A stretch of DNA of 64,000 bases from UBA1351 sp963677625 (GCA_963677625.2 CAXXSW010000012.1:1-64000), one strand, 5' to 3'; numbered from the stretch's first letter, positions 1 through 8,833 are shown. Numbers and translations: made by a program. The notes: generated by a model not told the origin, from the letters alone.

Positions 1-1287
1 GAGGTTCTTGTAGATGAAATTCAGATGGAAGGTCAAGTTCAGGACTTTTCCAAAAGAGAAGACAATAAGAATGAAGAAGAATCTGATAAAGGTTCTAAAC
101 AAAATGGGGGAAGTAAGAAAAAGCCACAACAAAAAGCTTCACCTAAGCCTACTGCAAACCGTACAGTTCGAGTTGACATTGAGCGGTTGGATAATCTAAT
201 GAATTTAGTTTCTGAGTTGATTATTGTTAAAAACGGACTTGAGACTGTTGAAAACAACAACCAGAACATGAATGAGCAAATTGAATACCTTGAAAGAATA
301 ACAACCAATCTTCACGATGCGGTTATGAAAGTACGAATGGTGCCAATTGAAAGAGTCTTCAACAGATTCCCTCGATTGATTCGCGACTTGTCAAGGAAGC
401 TGAATAAAAATATGGAACTCCATATGTCCGGTGAAGAAACTGAACTTGATCGTACAGTTATTGATGAAATTGGTGATCCATTGGTTCATTTGATTCGTAA
501 TGCAGGAGACCATGGTCTTGAAACTCCAGATGAAAGACGAGCAGCTGGTAAACCTGAAATGGGAAATGTTTACTTGGATGCATTCCAGGATGGTAATAAT
601 GTTGTTATTGAGGTTGGTGAAGATGGTCGTGGTATTGATTTGGAAAAAATCAAGAACAAGGCTCTTAACAATGGGACTATTACTAGGGATCAGGCTGAGG
701 CCATGTCTGACCAGGATATCATTGACCTTCTCTTTAGACCTAGTTTCTCAACAGCTGATAAAATTTCAGACGTTTCTGGTCGTGGTGTAGGCCTTGATGT
801 TGTTAAAACTAAGATTGAAGCTCTCGGTGGTGATATTGAAGTTAAGTCTGAGTTTGGAAAAGGTTCGACTTTTATAATCAGACTACCTCTCACCTTGGCT
901 ATAATTCAAGCTCTCATGGTGAAACTAGGTGAGGAAAAATATGCGATTCCACTTAATACAATTCAGAATATTGAAGATGTTAAGTTGGCTGATATTAAAT
1001 ACATCCAGAATCAGGAAGTAATTAATTTGAGAGGCCATGTAGTTCCAGTTATTCATCTTGATGGATTGTTGGGAGTTGAAAAAGAGGAATCAAATCAAGA
1101 TTCAATAACAGTCGTCATTGTTAACAAAGGCGATAAGCAAGCAGGTTTTGTCGTTGACGGTCTTATTGGTCAACAAGAAATTGTTATCAAGACACTTGGT
1201 AAGTACTTGACAAACAATAAACTGATTGCAGGTGCAACAATACTTGGTGACGGTGAAGTGGCATTGATTCTTGATGTCAACTCTTAG
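1..1287 (+). CDS. cheA: Chemotaxis histidine kinase CheA (C-terminal part, cut by window edge)
   Basis: This is the sensor kinase of the chemotaxis array; it phosphorylates CheY and binds CheW. The frame is open from base 1, so the first domains (phosphotransfer His and most of P2) lie outside the window. The 428 visible residues begin with a charged Lys/Gln-rich linker, followed by the dimerisation helices (from about residue 56), then the ATP-binding domain with N-box HLIRNAGDHGLE, G1 box DGRGID and G2 box GRGVGLDVV, and a CheW-like P5 domain over the last 120 residues. It is followed after 16 bases by cheW. The assignment rests on the full set of kinase boxes plus the cheW-cheC-cheD neighbours. 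Confidence 0.96.
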   Translation, partial: EVLVDEIQMEGQVQDFSKREDNKNEEESDKGSKQNGGSKKKPQQKASPKPTANRTVRVDIERLDNLMNLVSELIIVKNGLETVENNNQNMNEQIEYLERITTNLHDAVMKVRMVPIERVFNRFPRLIRDLSRKLNKNMELHMSGEETELDRTVIDEIGDPLVHLIRNAGDHGLETPDERRAAGKPEMGNVYLDAFQDGNNVVIEVGEDGRGIDLEKIKNKALNNGTITRDQAEAMSDQDIIDLLFRPSFSTADKISDVSGRGVGLDVVKTKIEALGGDIEVKSEFGKGSTFIIRLPLTLAIIQALMVKLGEEKYAIPLNTIQNIEDVKLADIKYIQNQEVINLRGHVVPVIHLDGLLGVEKEESNQDSITVVIVNKGDKQAGFVVDGLIGQQEIVIKTLGKYLTNNKLIAGATILGDGEVALILDVNS

Positions 1288-1303
1288 TTTAATGGAGGTG
1301 TCC

Positions 1304-1759
1304 ATGATGAATGATGTTCAAATGAAATCGGTGGAGAGTAAACAGTTTATTGTTGTAAAATTTGATCATGAACAATATGGTATAAATATCCAGTTTGTTC
1401 AGAATATTGTAAGAATGATGCGTATTACCAGAGTGCCCAATGCACCTTCCTTTATAAAAGGTGTCATTAATCTTCGTGGTGAAATTGTTCCAGTTATGAG
1501 TGTTCGGGCTAAGTTTGATCTTGAGGAAGATGAATATACTAATGCTACGAGAATTATTATTGTTAAGGTTGAAGGTAGTGCTATTGGTCTTATTGTTGAT
1601 GAAGTTCTTGAGGTTATTGAGTTAACCGATGAAGAAATTGAAAAGTTAGTAAGAGATACAGCCGATGAAAAAGCAAAGTATGTTTGGGCTGTTGGGAAAC
1701 AAGGTGAAGACCTGGTCACTCTTTTACATGTAGAGGCTATTATAAGTGTAGAAGACTAG
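1304..1759 (+). CDS. cheW: Chemotaxis coupling protein CheW
   Basis: Adaptor that links chemoreceptors to CheA at the membrane. The 151-residue protein is one CheW-like beta-barrel domain, with the typical strands YGINIQFVQNIVRM, GVINLRGEIVPVM and IGLIVDEVLEVIEL. The start is placed at the ATG at 1304 because GGAGG lies at 1294-1298; the frame is open further upstream but without a ribosome site. It lies between cheA and cheC in one operon. Length and sequence are ordinary for the family. Confidence 0.95.
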   Translation: MMNDVQMKSVESKQFIVVKFDHEQYGINIQFVQNIVRMMRITRVPNAPSFIKGVINLRGEIVPVMSVRAKFDLEEDEYTNATRIIIVKVEGSAIGLIVDEVLEVIELTDEEIEKLVRDTADEKAKYVWAVGKQGEDLVTLLHVEAIISVED

Positions 1760-1772
1760 AAAGGTGATTAAC

Positions 1773-2393
1773 ATGAGTCGTTTAGATTTTAATGATATGG
1801 ACGGTATGCATTTAGATGTTCTTAAAGAAATTGGGAATATTGGTGCTGGAAATGCAACTACTGCTTTATCGCAGATGATTAACAAAAAAATTGATATGGG
1901 TGTGCCAAAGGTAAATGTTCTGGAATTTAAGGATATTTCAGATATGCTTGGTGGTGCGGAAAATCCTATCGTTGGTATTCTTTTTGGTGTTGAAGGTGAA
2001 GTCAATGGGATGATGATGTTCGTTTTGGAACAGAAATCAGCTCATAATTTGGTGAATATGCTTATGGGGCGTGAATTGGAAGCCTTTGAAGAGTTTACTG
2101 AAATGGATTTGTCAGCTCTTAGTGAAATCGGTAATATAATTGCAGGTGCTTATCTATCTTCCTTGTCAACTTTGACAAATTTGAAGATTATAGCGACTGT
2201 TCCCTATATGGCCATTGACATGGCCGGAGCTATCCTTTCGGTTCCGGCTATTGAGTTTGGTAAGGTTGGGGATCGTGCACTTTTAATTCAAACTGATTTT
2301 GGTGGAGAAGTGGAAAGAGTTTTCGGTTACTTTATTTTGATTCCTGAATTGAGTTCATATGAAACGATTCTAAAAAGTATTGGGATGATGTGA
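1773..2393 (+). CDS. cheC: CheY-P phosphatase CheC
   Basis: Dephosphorylates CheY-P and binds CheD, giving adaptation in Firmicute-type chemotaxis. The 206-residue protein carries two copies of the family signature, ExGNIGAGNA near residue 15 and SEIGNIIAGAY near residue 118, each followed about 20 residues on by Pro, as in enzymes with two active sites. The ATG at 1773 follows AAAGGTGA at 1760-1767; an in-frame GTG at 1764 overlaps that ribosome site and is unlikely to be the start. It is followed by cheD after one base, which suggests coupled translation. Confidence 0.95.
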   Translation: MSRLDFNDMDGMHLDVLKEIGNIGAGNATTALSQMINKKIDMGVPKVNVLEFKDISDMLGGAENPIVGILFGVEGEVNGMMMFVLEQKSAHNLVNMLMGRELEAFEEFTEMDLSALSEIGNIIAGAYLSSLSTLTNLKIIATVPYMAIDMAGAILSVPAIEFGKVGDRALLIQTDFGGEVERVFGYFILIPELSSYETILKSIGMM

Positions 2394-2394
2394 T

Positions 2395-2877
2395 ATGGCT
2401 ATGATAAAAGTAGGTATGGCAGATCTCAATTCGACTAAACCACCAGGAGTATTGACAACGCTTGGGTTAGGGTCATGTATAGGCATTGTCTTATATGATC
2501 CTAAGTCAAAAGTGAGTGGTTTGGCTCATATTATGCTGCCAGACAGTACCCAAATAAAAAATAATTCTAATGTTGCTAAGTTTGCTGATACGGCTATTGA
2601 CAAGCTTATTTCCGATATGGAGAAACTTGGAGCAAGTAAAAGGCGATTGGTTGCAAAGATTGCTGGAGGTGCTCAAATGTTTTCCTTTGGCTCTGGAAAT
2701 GATTTGATGCGTATTGGTGAACGTAATGCAATTGCTTCTAGAGATAAACTAAATGAGCTAGGCATTCCTCTTCTCAGTGAAGACTGCGGTAAGAACTATG
2801 GTCGGACTATTGAATTTTATTCGGAAACAGGGGAACTCCATGTTAAGACTATTGGTAAAGAAATAAAAATCATATAG
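2395..2877 (+). CDS. cheD: Chemoreceptor glutamine deamidase CheD
   Basis: Deamidates glutamines in chemoreceptors and is a CheC partner. The 160-residue protein has the catalytic triad in the expected places: Thr22, Cys28 in LGLGSCIG and His45 in GLAHIML. The segment AKIAGGAQMF is also typical. The ATG at 2395 begins directly after the cheC stop. There is nothing unusual in length or composition. Confidence 0.95.
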   Translation: MAMIKVGMADLNSTKPPGVLTTLGLGSCIGIVLYDPKSKVSGLAHIMLPDSTQIKNNSNVAKFADTAIDKLISDMEKLGASKRRLVAKIAGGAQMFSFGSGNDLMRIGERNAIASRDKLNELGIPLLSEDCGKNYGRTIEFYSETGELHVKTIGKEIKII

Positions 2878-2888
2878 GTGGTAACTCC

Positions 2889-3155
2889 ATGCATATACGT
2901 AATGTCAATACAATATTCATGCTTCTTGCAGGTATTATCGTAGCCGTATATAGTTTGATTTCAAATTATTCTCTTCAAAGAACTGCTTATACACTGATTA
3001 TAGTCTTACTTATTTTCTTTGTAGTAGGTTCTATACTTCAAGGGGTTTTAAATAAGGCTTTAGAGCATGCAGAAGTCAAGGAACAGGATGCTATAAAAAG
3101 AGAATTAGATGAAACGGTGAAGAGTTTAGAAGAGGATGTGGATGAGGACAATTAA
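2889..3155 (+). CDS. Small two-helix membrane protein of the chemotaxis operon, function unknown
   Basis: I do not recognise a named family. The 88-residue product has two hydrophobic segments, at about residues 9-25 and 33-53, followed by a highly charged tail rich in Glu/Asp/Lys that ends DVDEDN. AGGTGG at 2876-2881 precedes the ATG. It lies in series between cheD and sigD on the same strand, so it is probably co-transcribed with the chemotaxis and flagellar genes. No function should be inferred beyond membrane location. Confidence 0.8.
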   Translation: MHIRNVNTIFMLLAGIIVAVYSLISNYSLQRTAYTLIIVLLIFFVVGSILQGVLNKALEHAEVKEQDAIKRELDETVKSLEEDVDEDN

Positions 3156-3177
3156 AGCAACTAGTTAGGTGAGGCTT

Positions 3178-3942
3178 ATGGATGATAAAGGTAAACGGAA
3201 GCTTTGGGAAAAGTATGCTAAAACAAAAGATCCGATGATTAAGGAACAATTAATTATTGAATATGCTCAGTTAGTGAAGTTTGTAGCTGGGCGTTTAAGC
3301 ATGTATTTAGGTAACAATGTAGAATTCGATGATTTGACTGGCTATGGTGTTTTTGGTTTGATTGATGCTATTGATAAATTTGATATCGATAAAGGAATCA
3401 AATTTGAGACATATGCATCGCTTCGGATTCGAGGGGCTATACTGGACTCAATAAGGAAGATGGACTGGATTCCAAGATCTATCCGTAAAAAGCAAAAACA
3501 ATTGGATGCTGCGACTAATAAAGTGGAAGCGGCTTATGGTATACATACAACGGATGGATTAATAGCTCAAGAACTGGATATTTCTTTAGATGAGTATCAT
3601 AAATGGAAGGACCAGACGTCGGCTCTAAATCTATCTAGCCTTGAAGAGTTTGTAGAACAAGGCGGAGATGTTAAGTCAGAGCGTATTCAGCAGGAACGTT
3701 TTGAACAACCTGAAGATGCGAGTCTTCAGGAAGAAATGAAGGAGATGCTAATTAGGGCAATTGAAGGGTTGACCGAAAAAGAAAAACGAGTAATTACCCT
3801 ATATTACTACGAAGAACTGACATTAAAAGAGATTGCATTGATTATGGAAGTTAGTGAATCTAGAATAAGTCAGCTTCATACTAAATCTTTAAAGAAAATG
3901 AAAACAGTATTAGGTGATTATATAGGTGTACTTAAGCTATAA
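3178..3942 (+). CDS. sigD: Flagellar sigma factor SigD/FliA (sigma-28)
   Basis: RNA polymerase sigma factor for late flagellar and chemotaxis promoters. The 254-residue protein has region 2 (FDDLTGYGVFGLIDAIDKFD, then FETYASLRIRGAILDSIRK), region 3 and a region 4 helix-turn-helix (LTLKEIALIMEVSESRISQL). Its length is typical of FliA/SigD. The ATG at 3178 is chosen because AGGTGAGG starts at 3167; the in-frame GTG at 3169 overlaps that site. Upstream are che genes and downstream fapA, as in Bacillus and Clostridia. No anti-sigma factor gene is visible nearby. Confidence 0.95.
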   Translation: MDDKGKRKLWEKYAKTKDPMIKEQLIIEYAQLVKFVAGRLSMYLGNNVEFDDLTGYGVFGLIDAIDKFDIDKGIKFETYASLRIRGAILDSIRKMDWIPRSIRKKQKQLDAATNKVEAAYGIHTTDGLIAQELDISLDEYHKWKDQTSALNLSSLEEFVEQGGDVKSERIQQERFEQPEDASLQEEMKEMLIRAIEGLTEKEKRVITLYYYEELTLKEIALIMEVSESRISQLHTKSLKKMKTVLGDYIGVLKL

Positions 3943-3957
3943 TTGGAGGGTGTACAA

Positions 3958-5574
3958 TTGGCTACTGAATATGATGGATATTTTAAAATCGATGAACGTG
4001 GTGATGGTTACTACTTAACAGTCACTTTGCCGCAACCGGGAGGTAAGGCTGTCAATGCTCAGGAGATTATTGAGTATCTGGCGCAAAAAGGAGTTGAATC
4101 CTATGATCTTGAGAAGATTCATGAAGCCATTGCTCGCTCGGAAGATAATATAATTGTAAAAGTTGCCGATAAATATATTGACAACAAGGTTGCTGACGAT
4201 AAACTTTTTAAGATTGAAATCTCAGAAGATAGGATGCATGCTTATATTACTTTCTATCCAAGAAATAATGAAGAACAGTATGAGGTATCAGTAGAAGAAC
4301 TGGAAAAGGGACTACGTTCTAGAAATGTAGTTTATGGGATTCAATTTGAAATTTTAGAAATGATTAGCAAAGACCGAATTTTTGGTGAAATGTACGAAGT
4401 AGCAACAGGTAAGGAACCTGTTGATCCAGTTCCAGGTTCTGTAGAATTTAAATTTAAAACGACAAATGATTTTGCTCCTGAAATCGATGAACAGGGCAAT
4501 GTTAATTATAGAAGACTTAGTGTTATAAATAATGTGGCAGAGGGAGATCTTTTGGCAGTCCTACATCAGACTGTTCCTGGACAAGCGGGTGTTAATTTAA
4601 GTAACGTAAATTTACCACCCAAAAAAGGGAAGCCAGTAAGGATTCGTTATGGGAAAAATACCCGTCCTAATGATGATAAGACGGAGTTGTATGCTGATAA
4701 AAGCGGTTTAGTGAAAATTATTGACGATAAAATTGTTGTAAATAATGTTTACGAAGTTGCTAACCATGTAGGTCCTTCTACTGGAGACATTGAGTTTGAT
4801 GGTTCAGTTATTGTCCACGGAAACATAATATCTGGGTATACGGTAAGGGCAAAAGGCGACGTGGAAGTCATGGGTGTCGTTGAAGGTTCCACTGTCATTT
4901 CTAGTGGTGATATTGTTTTACATAGTGGTATTCAGGGTATGGGCAATTCTTATATTGAAGCTGGTGGTAATCTCCAGACTAAGTTTATTGAACAAGCTAA
5001 TGTGACCTGTAATGGAGATATCCATAGTGAGGCTATTTTGCACAGTCAAGTTTCATGTAAAGGTGAGATTACTGTAGAAGGTAAAAAAGGCATGATTTCA
5101 GGTGGAGTAGTAAGAGCAGGTATAGCAGTGAATTCAAAAATTCTCGGCTCTCATATGGGTACTGCAACAGAGATTGAGGTAGGTATAGACCCACTGGTTT
5201 TAGAAGAATACAATAAACTTAGAAAAGAATTACCTAAGGTTATTGAGGAAGCGGATAAGCTTGAAAAAGTTATTCTTCTTCTGAATAAACGTAAGGAAAT
5301 TGAAGGCGAATTAGATGATGAAAAGGCTGAAATGTATAAATCAGCTGTTAGGAATAAAGTTTTTTTGGCAAACAAAATCTCAATTAATCAAAAGAGGGTG
5401 GAGGAGTTGCAGACAGAAGTTGACAACCGAAATTCGGGTTTTGTTACAGTTCAAGGAACCTTATATTCAGGTGTAAAAATAGGTATTGGTAATATTTATT
5501 ATTTTGTCAAAGATGAAATCAAATATGTACGACTTTATAGAGACGGTGCAGATATTAAAATGACTGCCTTGTAA
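3958..5574 (+). CDS. FapA family protein (DUF342, flagellar assembly protein A)
   Basis: A member of the DUF342/FapA family, implicated in polar flagellar placement in Vibrio; its role in Clostridia is not settled. The 538 residues show the N-terminal FapA region, a central PGVNLSNVNLPPKKGKPVRIRYGKN-type segment, and a stretch of short Gly-rich beta repeats (about residues 270-400, for example GDIEFDGSVIVHGNI and VRAKGDVEVMGVVEGS) that looks like a beta-helix. A coiled coil follows at about 415-485. The start is the TTG at 3958, since GGAGGG at 3945-3950 is well spaced for it. It follows sigD directly. Confidence 0.87.
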   Translation: MATEYDGYFKIDERGDGYYLTVTLPQPGGKAVNAQEIIEYLAQKGVESYDLEKIHEAIARSEDNIIVKVADKYIDNKVADDKLFKIEISEDRMHAYITFYPRNNEEQYEVSVEELEKGLRSRNVVYGIQFEILEMISKDRIFGEMYEVATGKEPVDPVPGSVEFKFKTTNDFAPEIDEQGNVNYRRLSVINNVAEGDLLAVLHQTVPGQAGVNLSNVNLPPKKGKPVRIRYGKNTRPNDDKTELYADKSGLVKIIDDKIVVNNVYEVANHVGPSTGDIEFDGSVIVHGNIISGYTVRAKGDVEVMGVVEGSTVISSGDIVLHSGIQGMGNSYIEAGGNLQTKFIEQANVTCNGDIHSEAILHSQVSCKGEITVEGKKGMISGGVVRAGIAVNSKILGSHMGTATEIEVGIDPLVLEEYNKLRKELPKVIEEADKLEKVILLLNKRKEIEGELDDEKAEMYKSAVRNKVFLANKISINQKRVEELQTEVDNRNSGFVTVQGTLYSGVKIGIGNIYYFVKDEIKYVRLYRDGADIKMTAL

Positions 5575-5631
5575 TTGCTACTTGTCACGAAGAGTTTGAG
5601 TTAGCTGTTATTAATCCAAGGAGGGATATAT

Positions 5632-5940
5632 ATGCCGATTAGACCATTAGATTTACAAGTTATGGTTCCAAGAATGGAAAATGTTGCAAGGATGCGACAT
5701 GCAGAAAATCAAAAAGCAGGAGTTGACCAGAGTAATATTTCGGCTACCAATCAAAAACAGGTGACGACCAATCAGCAAACTGTTATCTCCTCTCATAAGA
5801 ACCAAGAGATGGATCAACATCAGGATGCAAAGGAAGAAGGCAAGAATAAGTATGCCTACAAAAAACCAGATGGTAAAAAGCAAAAAGATGAGGAACAATC
5901 TGTGCCTAAAAGTTATCACAAGATTGATATTAAAATATAA
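5632..5940 (+). CDS. Small hydrophilic hypothetical protein in the flagellar operon
   Basis: Not recognised. The 102-residue protein has a short hydrophobic start (PLDLQVMVPRMENVARM) and then a very polar body rich in Gln, Asn, Lys and Glu, likely disordered, ending in KIDIKI. It has a strong ribosome site (AAGGAGG at 5619-5625) and lies between fapA and a DUF6115-like gene in the same direction, so it is very probably a real translated gene. A role in flagellar assembly is only suggested by position. Confidence 0.78.
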   Translation: MPIRPLDLQVMVPRMENVARMRHAENQKAGVDQSNISATNQKQVTTNQQTVISSHKNQEMDQHQDAKEEGKNKYAYKKPDGKKQKDEEQSVPKSYHKIDIKI

Positions 5941-5960
5941 GGTTACTATAGGAGATGACT

Positions 5961-6515
5961 ATGTCTGTTAATGATGGAATGATACTCACTTTTATTGTGG
6001 TTGGTATAATCATAGTAATTGTGAGTTTTGTTTTAAGCAAATATGATAACTTCATAAAAGAGGAAGAAAGCAAGCGTAAGGAAGATTATAGAGACGATGT
6101 AGCTGATTATGAAGAGGTCAGAAATAAGATATTAGAGCTTAATGAATATGGAGAGTACTTAAAGGATGAATTGGATAGAAAACATAAGGAGTTACTTTTC
6201 TTGTATCAGATGATTCTGGAAAAACAAAAGGAAATACAGATTGACTCTCTGGATCGTCAATTAGGTGGCATAGACAAAGAAATTTCTAATTCTCATGGAA
6301 TGGTTAAGGGTTTTGAAGCTAATAGAAGTGATCTAGGTAATGATACAGAAAAGGACCATAATAATGAAGATATAAAGAGTGGTCAAAGAGGAAAGATTAA
6401 TTATAATAAAGAAATCTTAGATATGAGTTTGGCAGGATATAATCAGGAAGAAATCGCAAAACGTTTAAATATTGGAGTAGGGCAAGTTGAATTAGTTCTC
6501 CATTTATATAAGTAG
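5961..6515 (+). CDS. DUF6115-like membrane-anchored protein with C-terminal helix-turn-helix
   Basis: The 184-residue protein has one N-terminal transmembrane helix (about residues 8-27), a long charged coiled coil (about 30-105), a polar linker and a C-terminal segment (ILDMSLAGYNQEEIAKRLNI) that looks like a helix-turn-helix. This layout matches the DUF6115 proteins often found next to fapA in Clostridia; the family name is from memory and the function is unknown. GGAG at 5951-5954 supports the ATG at 5961 rather than the one at 5955, which overlaps it. Confidence 0.8.
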   Translation: MSVNDGMILTFIVVGIIIVIVSFVLSKYDNFIKEEESKRKEDYRDDVADYEEVRNKILELNEYGEYLKDELDRKHKELLFLYQMILEKQKEIQIDSLDRQLGGIDKEISNSHGMVKGFEANRSDLGNDTEKDHNNEDIKSGQRGKINYNKEILDMSLAGYNQEEIAKRLNIGVGQVELVLHLYK

Positions 6516-6534
6516 AAATCTTTAAGGAAGTGAA

Positions 6535-6792
6535 ATGATGCGAAAAAAAAACATATATATATTTCGAGGTATTGGTATTGGGTTTATACTAGCGGCCAGT
6601 TTGTTTTTTGCCTATGACCAGCTGATGCCGGAGACTAAGGCTGAAGTCTTAACTGATGATGAGATTGTTGAAAGGGCCCATGAACTGGGTATGGAAAAAC
6701 TCACAAGACTGGATGATGCATATCTGACCGATGAGCAGGTTATTGAAAAGGCTAAGTCTCTGGGTATGGATTTTGTGGAAAAAGATGAATAA
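6535..6792 (+). CDS. Small membrane-anchored protein with two DDEIVERAHELGM-like repeats
   Basis: The 85-residue protein has an N-terminal signal-anchor (about residues 7-24) and then two similar helical motifs, DDEIVERAHELGM near residue 41 and DEQVIEKAKSLGM near residue 66. Similar motifs occur in the leading part of some clostridial MltG-like (endolytic transglycosylase) proteins, but no catalytic domain is present here. It is the last gene of the chemotaxis/flagellar run before the rpsB promoters. AAGGAAG at 6524-6530 precedes two adjacent ATGs (6535, 6538). Function unknown. Confidence 0.75.
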   Translation: MMRKKNIYIFRGIGIGFILAASLFFAYDQLMPETKAEVLTDDEIVERAHELGMEKLTRLDDAYLTDEQVIEKAKSLGMDFVEKDE

Positions 6793-6796
6793 AGGC

Positions 6797-6853
6797 TTGC
6801 TAAACACGCGTACCTATGATATACTGTCAAACGGACAAAAAAACACGTATAAT
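6797..6853 (+). promoter_or_regulatory. Two overlapping candidate SigA promoters for rpsB
   Basis: Two -35/-10 pairs can be read ahead of rpsB: TTGCTA (6797-6802) with TATACT (6820-6825), spacing 17; and CTGTCA (6824-6829) with a perfect TATAAT (6848-6853), spacing 18. They lie 80-140 bases before the rpsB start and separate the ribosomal gene from the flagellar run. The transcribed leader could hold an S2 autoregulatory structure, but I could not confirm one. Confidence 0.55.
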
Positions 6854-6933
6854 GATTCTTGACAGGGTGCCAGATCTTGTTGGTTGTCAAGGTGTTGACT
6901 TATACGGAAGATAGAAACCATGGAGGAAATAAA

Positions 6934-7653
6934 ATGAGTGTTATTTCAATGAAACAATTATTGGAAGCTGGTGTACACTTTGGACACCAAACTAGAAGAT
7001 GGAACCCTAAAATGGCTGAGTATATATATACTGAGCGTAATGGGATTTACATCATTGACTTACAAAAAACAACTAAGCTTATCGATAAAGCTTACGACGT
7101 AATCAAAGATGTTGTTGCAGAAGGTGGAAAAGTACTTTTTGTTGGTACTAAGAAACAAGCTCAAGAGTCAATTCGTAAAGAAGCTGAGCGTTGTGGTATG
7201 TTCTACGTTAACAACAGATGGTTAGGTGGTATGCTTACTAACTACAAGACTATTCAATCAAGAATTGACCGTTTGAAGCAACTTGAGCGAATGGAAGAAG
7301 ACGGTACATTTGAAGTTCTTCCTAAGAAAGAAGTTATCGGACTTCATCATGAAATGGATAAACTTGAAAAGAACCTTGGCGGTATTAAAGACATGAACGG
7401 TGTACCTGATCTTATTTTCATCGTAGACCCTAGGAATGAACGAATCGCTATTCAAGAGGCTCATATTCTTGGTATTCCACTTGTAGGTATTGTTGATACT
7501 AACTGTGATCCTGAAGAAATCGATTATGTTATCCCTGGTAACGATGATGCTATCAGAGCAGTTAAATTGATTACGTCAACAATGGCTAATGCTGTACTTG
7601 AAGCTAATCAAGGTACATCAATGGACGAAGAAGCTGAACCTGTAGAAGCTTAA
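6934..7653 (+). CDS. rpsB: 30S ribosomal protein S2
   Basis: Component of the small ribosomal subunit. The 239 residues begin with the classic MKQLLEAGVHFGHQTRRWNP segment and contain NNRWLGGMLTNYKTI and the C-terminal PDLIFIVDPRNERIA region. The start at 6934 follows TGGAGGAA at 6921-6928. The frame is open upstream to 6859, but that part lies in the promoter/leader. It is followed by its own terminator and then tsf, the usual order. Confidence 0.98.
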   Translation: MSVISMKQLLEAGVHFGHQTRRWNPKMAEYIYTERNGIYIIDLQKTTKLIDKAYDVIKDVVAEGGKVLFVGTKKQAQESIRKEAERCGMFYVNNRWLGGMLTNYKTIQSRIDRLKQLERMEEDGTFEVLPKKEVIGLHHEMDKLEKNLGGIKDMNGVPDLIFIVDPRNERIAIQEAHILGIPLVGIVDTNCDPEEIDYVIPGNDDAIRAVKLITSTMANAVLEANQGTSMDEEAEPVEA

Positions 7654-7674
7654 TCTAGTAAATATATAAAACTG

Positions 7675-7704
7675 AATGCTTCAACTTCGTGTTGGAGCAT
7701 TTTT
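7675..7704 (+). terminator. Rho-independent terminator after rpsB
   Basis: A stem of about 11 base pairs (AATGCTTCAAC against GTTGGAGCATT) with a five-base loop, followed by TTTT. It begins about 20 bases after the rpsB stop and implies that tsf also has its own promoter. Confidence 0.8.
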
Positions 7705-7807
7705 ACTAAGGTTTTCTGGATGAGATAATCAAGAATAGGAAGACCATAGTATGTAAACAATAGGTTAATATACTGAATATATACTTATATATTTATTCTT
7801 AATAAAC

Positions 7808-7813
7808 TATAAT
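7808..7813 (+). promoter_or_regulatory. Candidate -10 element for tsf
   Basis: A perfect TATAAT lies 46 bases before the tsf start, in a very AT-rich stretch after the rpsB terminator. No convincing -35 hexamer is present at 16-18 bases upstream, so the promoter call is tentative. Confidence 0.4.
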
Positions 7814-7858
7814 GTTGTAGAGAACAACAGAAATTATGAATATCGTGGAGGTAATCAA

Positions 7859-8782
7859 ATGGCAGTTACTGCAAGTATGGTAAAGGAATTAAGACAAATG
7901 ACAGGCGCTGGTATGCTTGATTGTAAAAAAGTATTATCAGAGACTGATGGCAACATTGATAAAGCAGTAGAATTACTTAGAGAAAAAGGCTTGGCTAAAG
8001 CAGCAAAAAAAGCTGGACGTATCGCTGCCGAAGGTATGGTAGATGTTAAGACTTCAGAAGATAACAAGACAGCAGTTCTTGTAGAAGTCAACTCAGAGAC
8101 TGACTTTGTTGCTAAAAATGAAAAGTTCAGAAACTATGTTGCTACTATTGCTGAACAAGCACTTGCTTCAGAGTCAAATGATATTGAAGCATTTATGACT
8201 GAGCAATATGTGAATGATACTAGTAAGACTGTACTTGATTCTTTAAATGAACAAATTGCTGTAATCGGTGAAAAACTTAGTATTCGTCGCTTTAAAAAAG
8301 TTTCAGCAGCCAAGGGTTGTGTAGCTTCTTATATTCATGCAGGAGGAAAAATTGGTGTTATTGTTGAAGCTGAGTCATCAGTAGTTAACGATGAAGTTTT
8401 GGAAGCGCTAAAGAATGTTGCAATGCAAATTGCTGCACTTCCTCCAGTATATCTTTCTAGAGAAGAAGTTGATGGAAACTACATTGAGTCTGAAAAAGCT
8501 ATTCTTAAGCAACAAGCTATGAATGAGAACCCAGACAAGCCTGAAAGTATTATTGAAAAAATGATTATTGGTCGTTTGAATAAACAACTTAAAGAAGTAT
8601 GTCTTCTTGACCAATCTTACGTTAAAGATGGCGATTTGACTGTTCAAAAATATGTTGACGGTGTTGCAAAAGCGACTAACTCCGGTCTTAAGCTTGTATC
8701 TTATGTACGTTTTGAAACTGGTGAAGGTATTGAGAAAAAAGAAGAAAACTTCGCTGAAGAAGTAGCTAAGCAAATGCAATAG
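7859..8782 (+). CDS. tsf: Translation elongation factor Ts
   Basis: Guanine nucleotide exchange factor for EF-Tu. The 307-residue protein starts with the UBA-like domain and TS signature (VKELRQMTGAGMLDCKKVL, then GLAKAAKKAGRIAAEGMV). It carries the core dimerisation region with VEVNSETDFVAKNEKF. The start follows GGAGG with good spacing. Length is normal for the full two-subdomain form, and it sits between rpsB and pyrH as in most Firmicutes. Confidence 0.98.
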   Translation: MAVTASMVKELRQMTGAGMLDCKKVLSETDGNIDKAVELLREKGLAKAAKKAGRIAAEGMVDVKTSEDNKTAVLVEVNSETDFVAKNEKFRNYVATIAEQALASESNDIEAFMTEQYVNDTSKTVLDSLNEQIAVIGEKLSIRRFKKVSAAKGCVASYIHAGGKIGVIVEAESSVVNDEVLEALKNVAMQIAALPPVYLSREEVDGNYIESEKAILKQQAMNENPDKPESIIEKMIIGRLNKQLKEVCLLDQSYVKDGDLTVQKYVDGVAKATNSGLKLVSYVRFETGEGIEKKEENFAEEVAKQMQ

Positions 8783-8801
8783 ACTACATGATAATATCAA
8801 T

Positions 8802-8833
8802 AAAGGGAAGCACTTATGTGTTTCCCTTTTTTT
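8802..8833 (+). terminator. Rho-independent terminator after tsf
   Basis: The stem AAAGGGAAGCAC / GTGTTTCCCTTT with a TTAT loop is followed by a run of T. It lies 20 bases after the tsf stop. Confidence 0.85.

Noticed and set aside
6859..6864. Perfect TTGACA before rpsB as a -35 box
   Set aside because: No acceptable -10 at 16-18 bases; the upstream pairs are better.
8408..8800. 130-codon minus-strand frame over tsf and its terminator
   Set aside because: Phe-rich product from the complement of a Lys/Glu-rich gene; covers the terminator hairpin.
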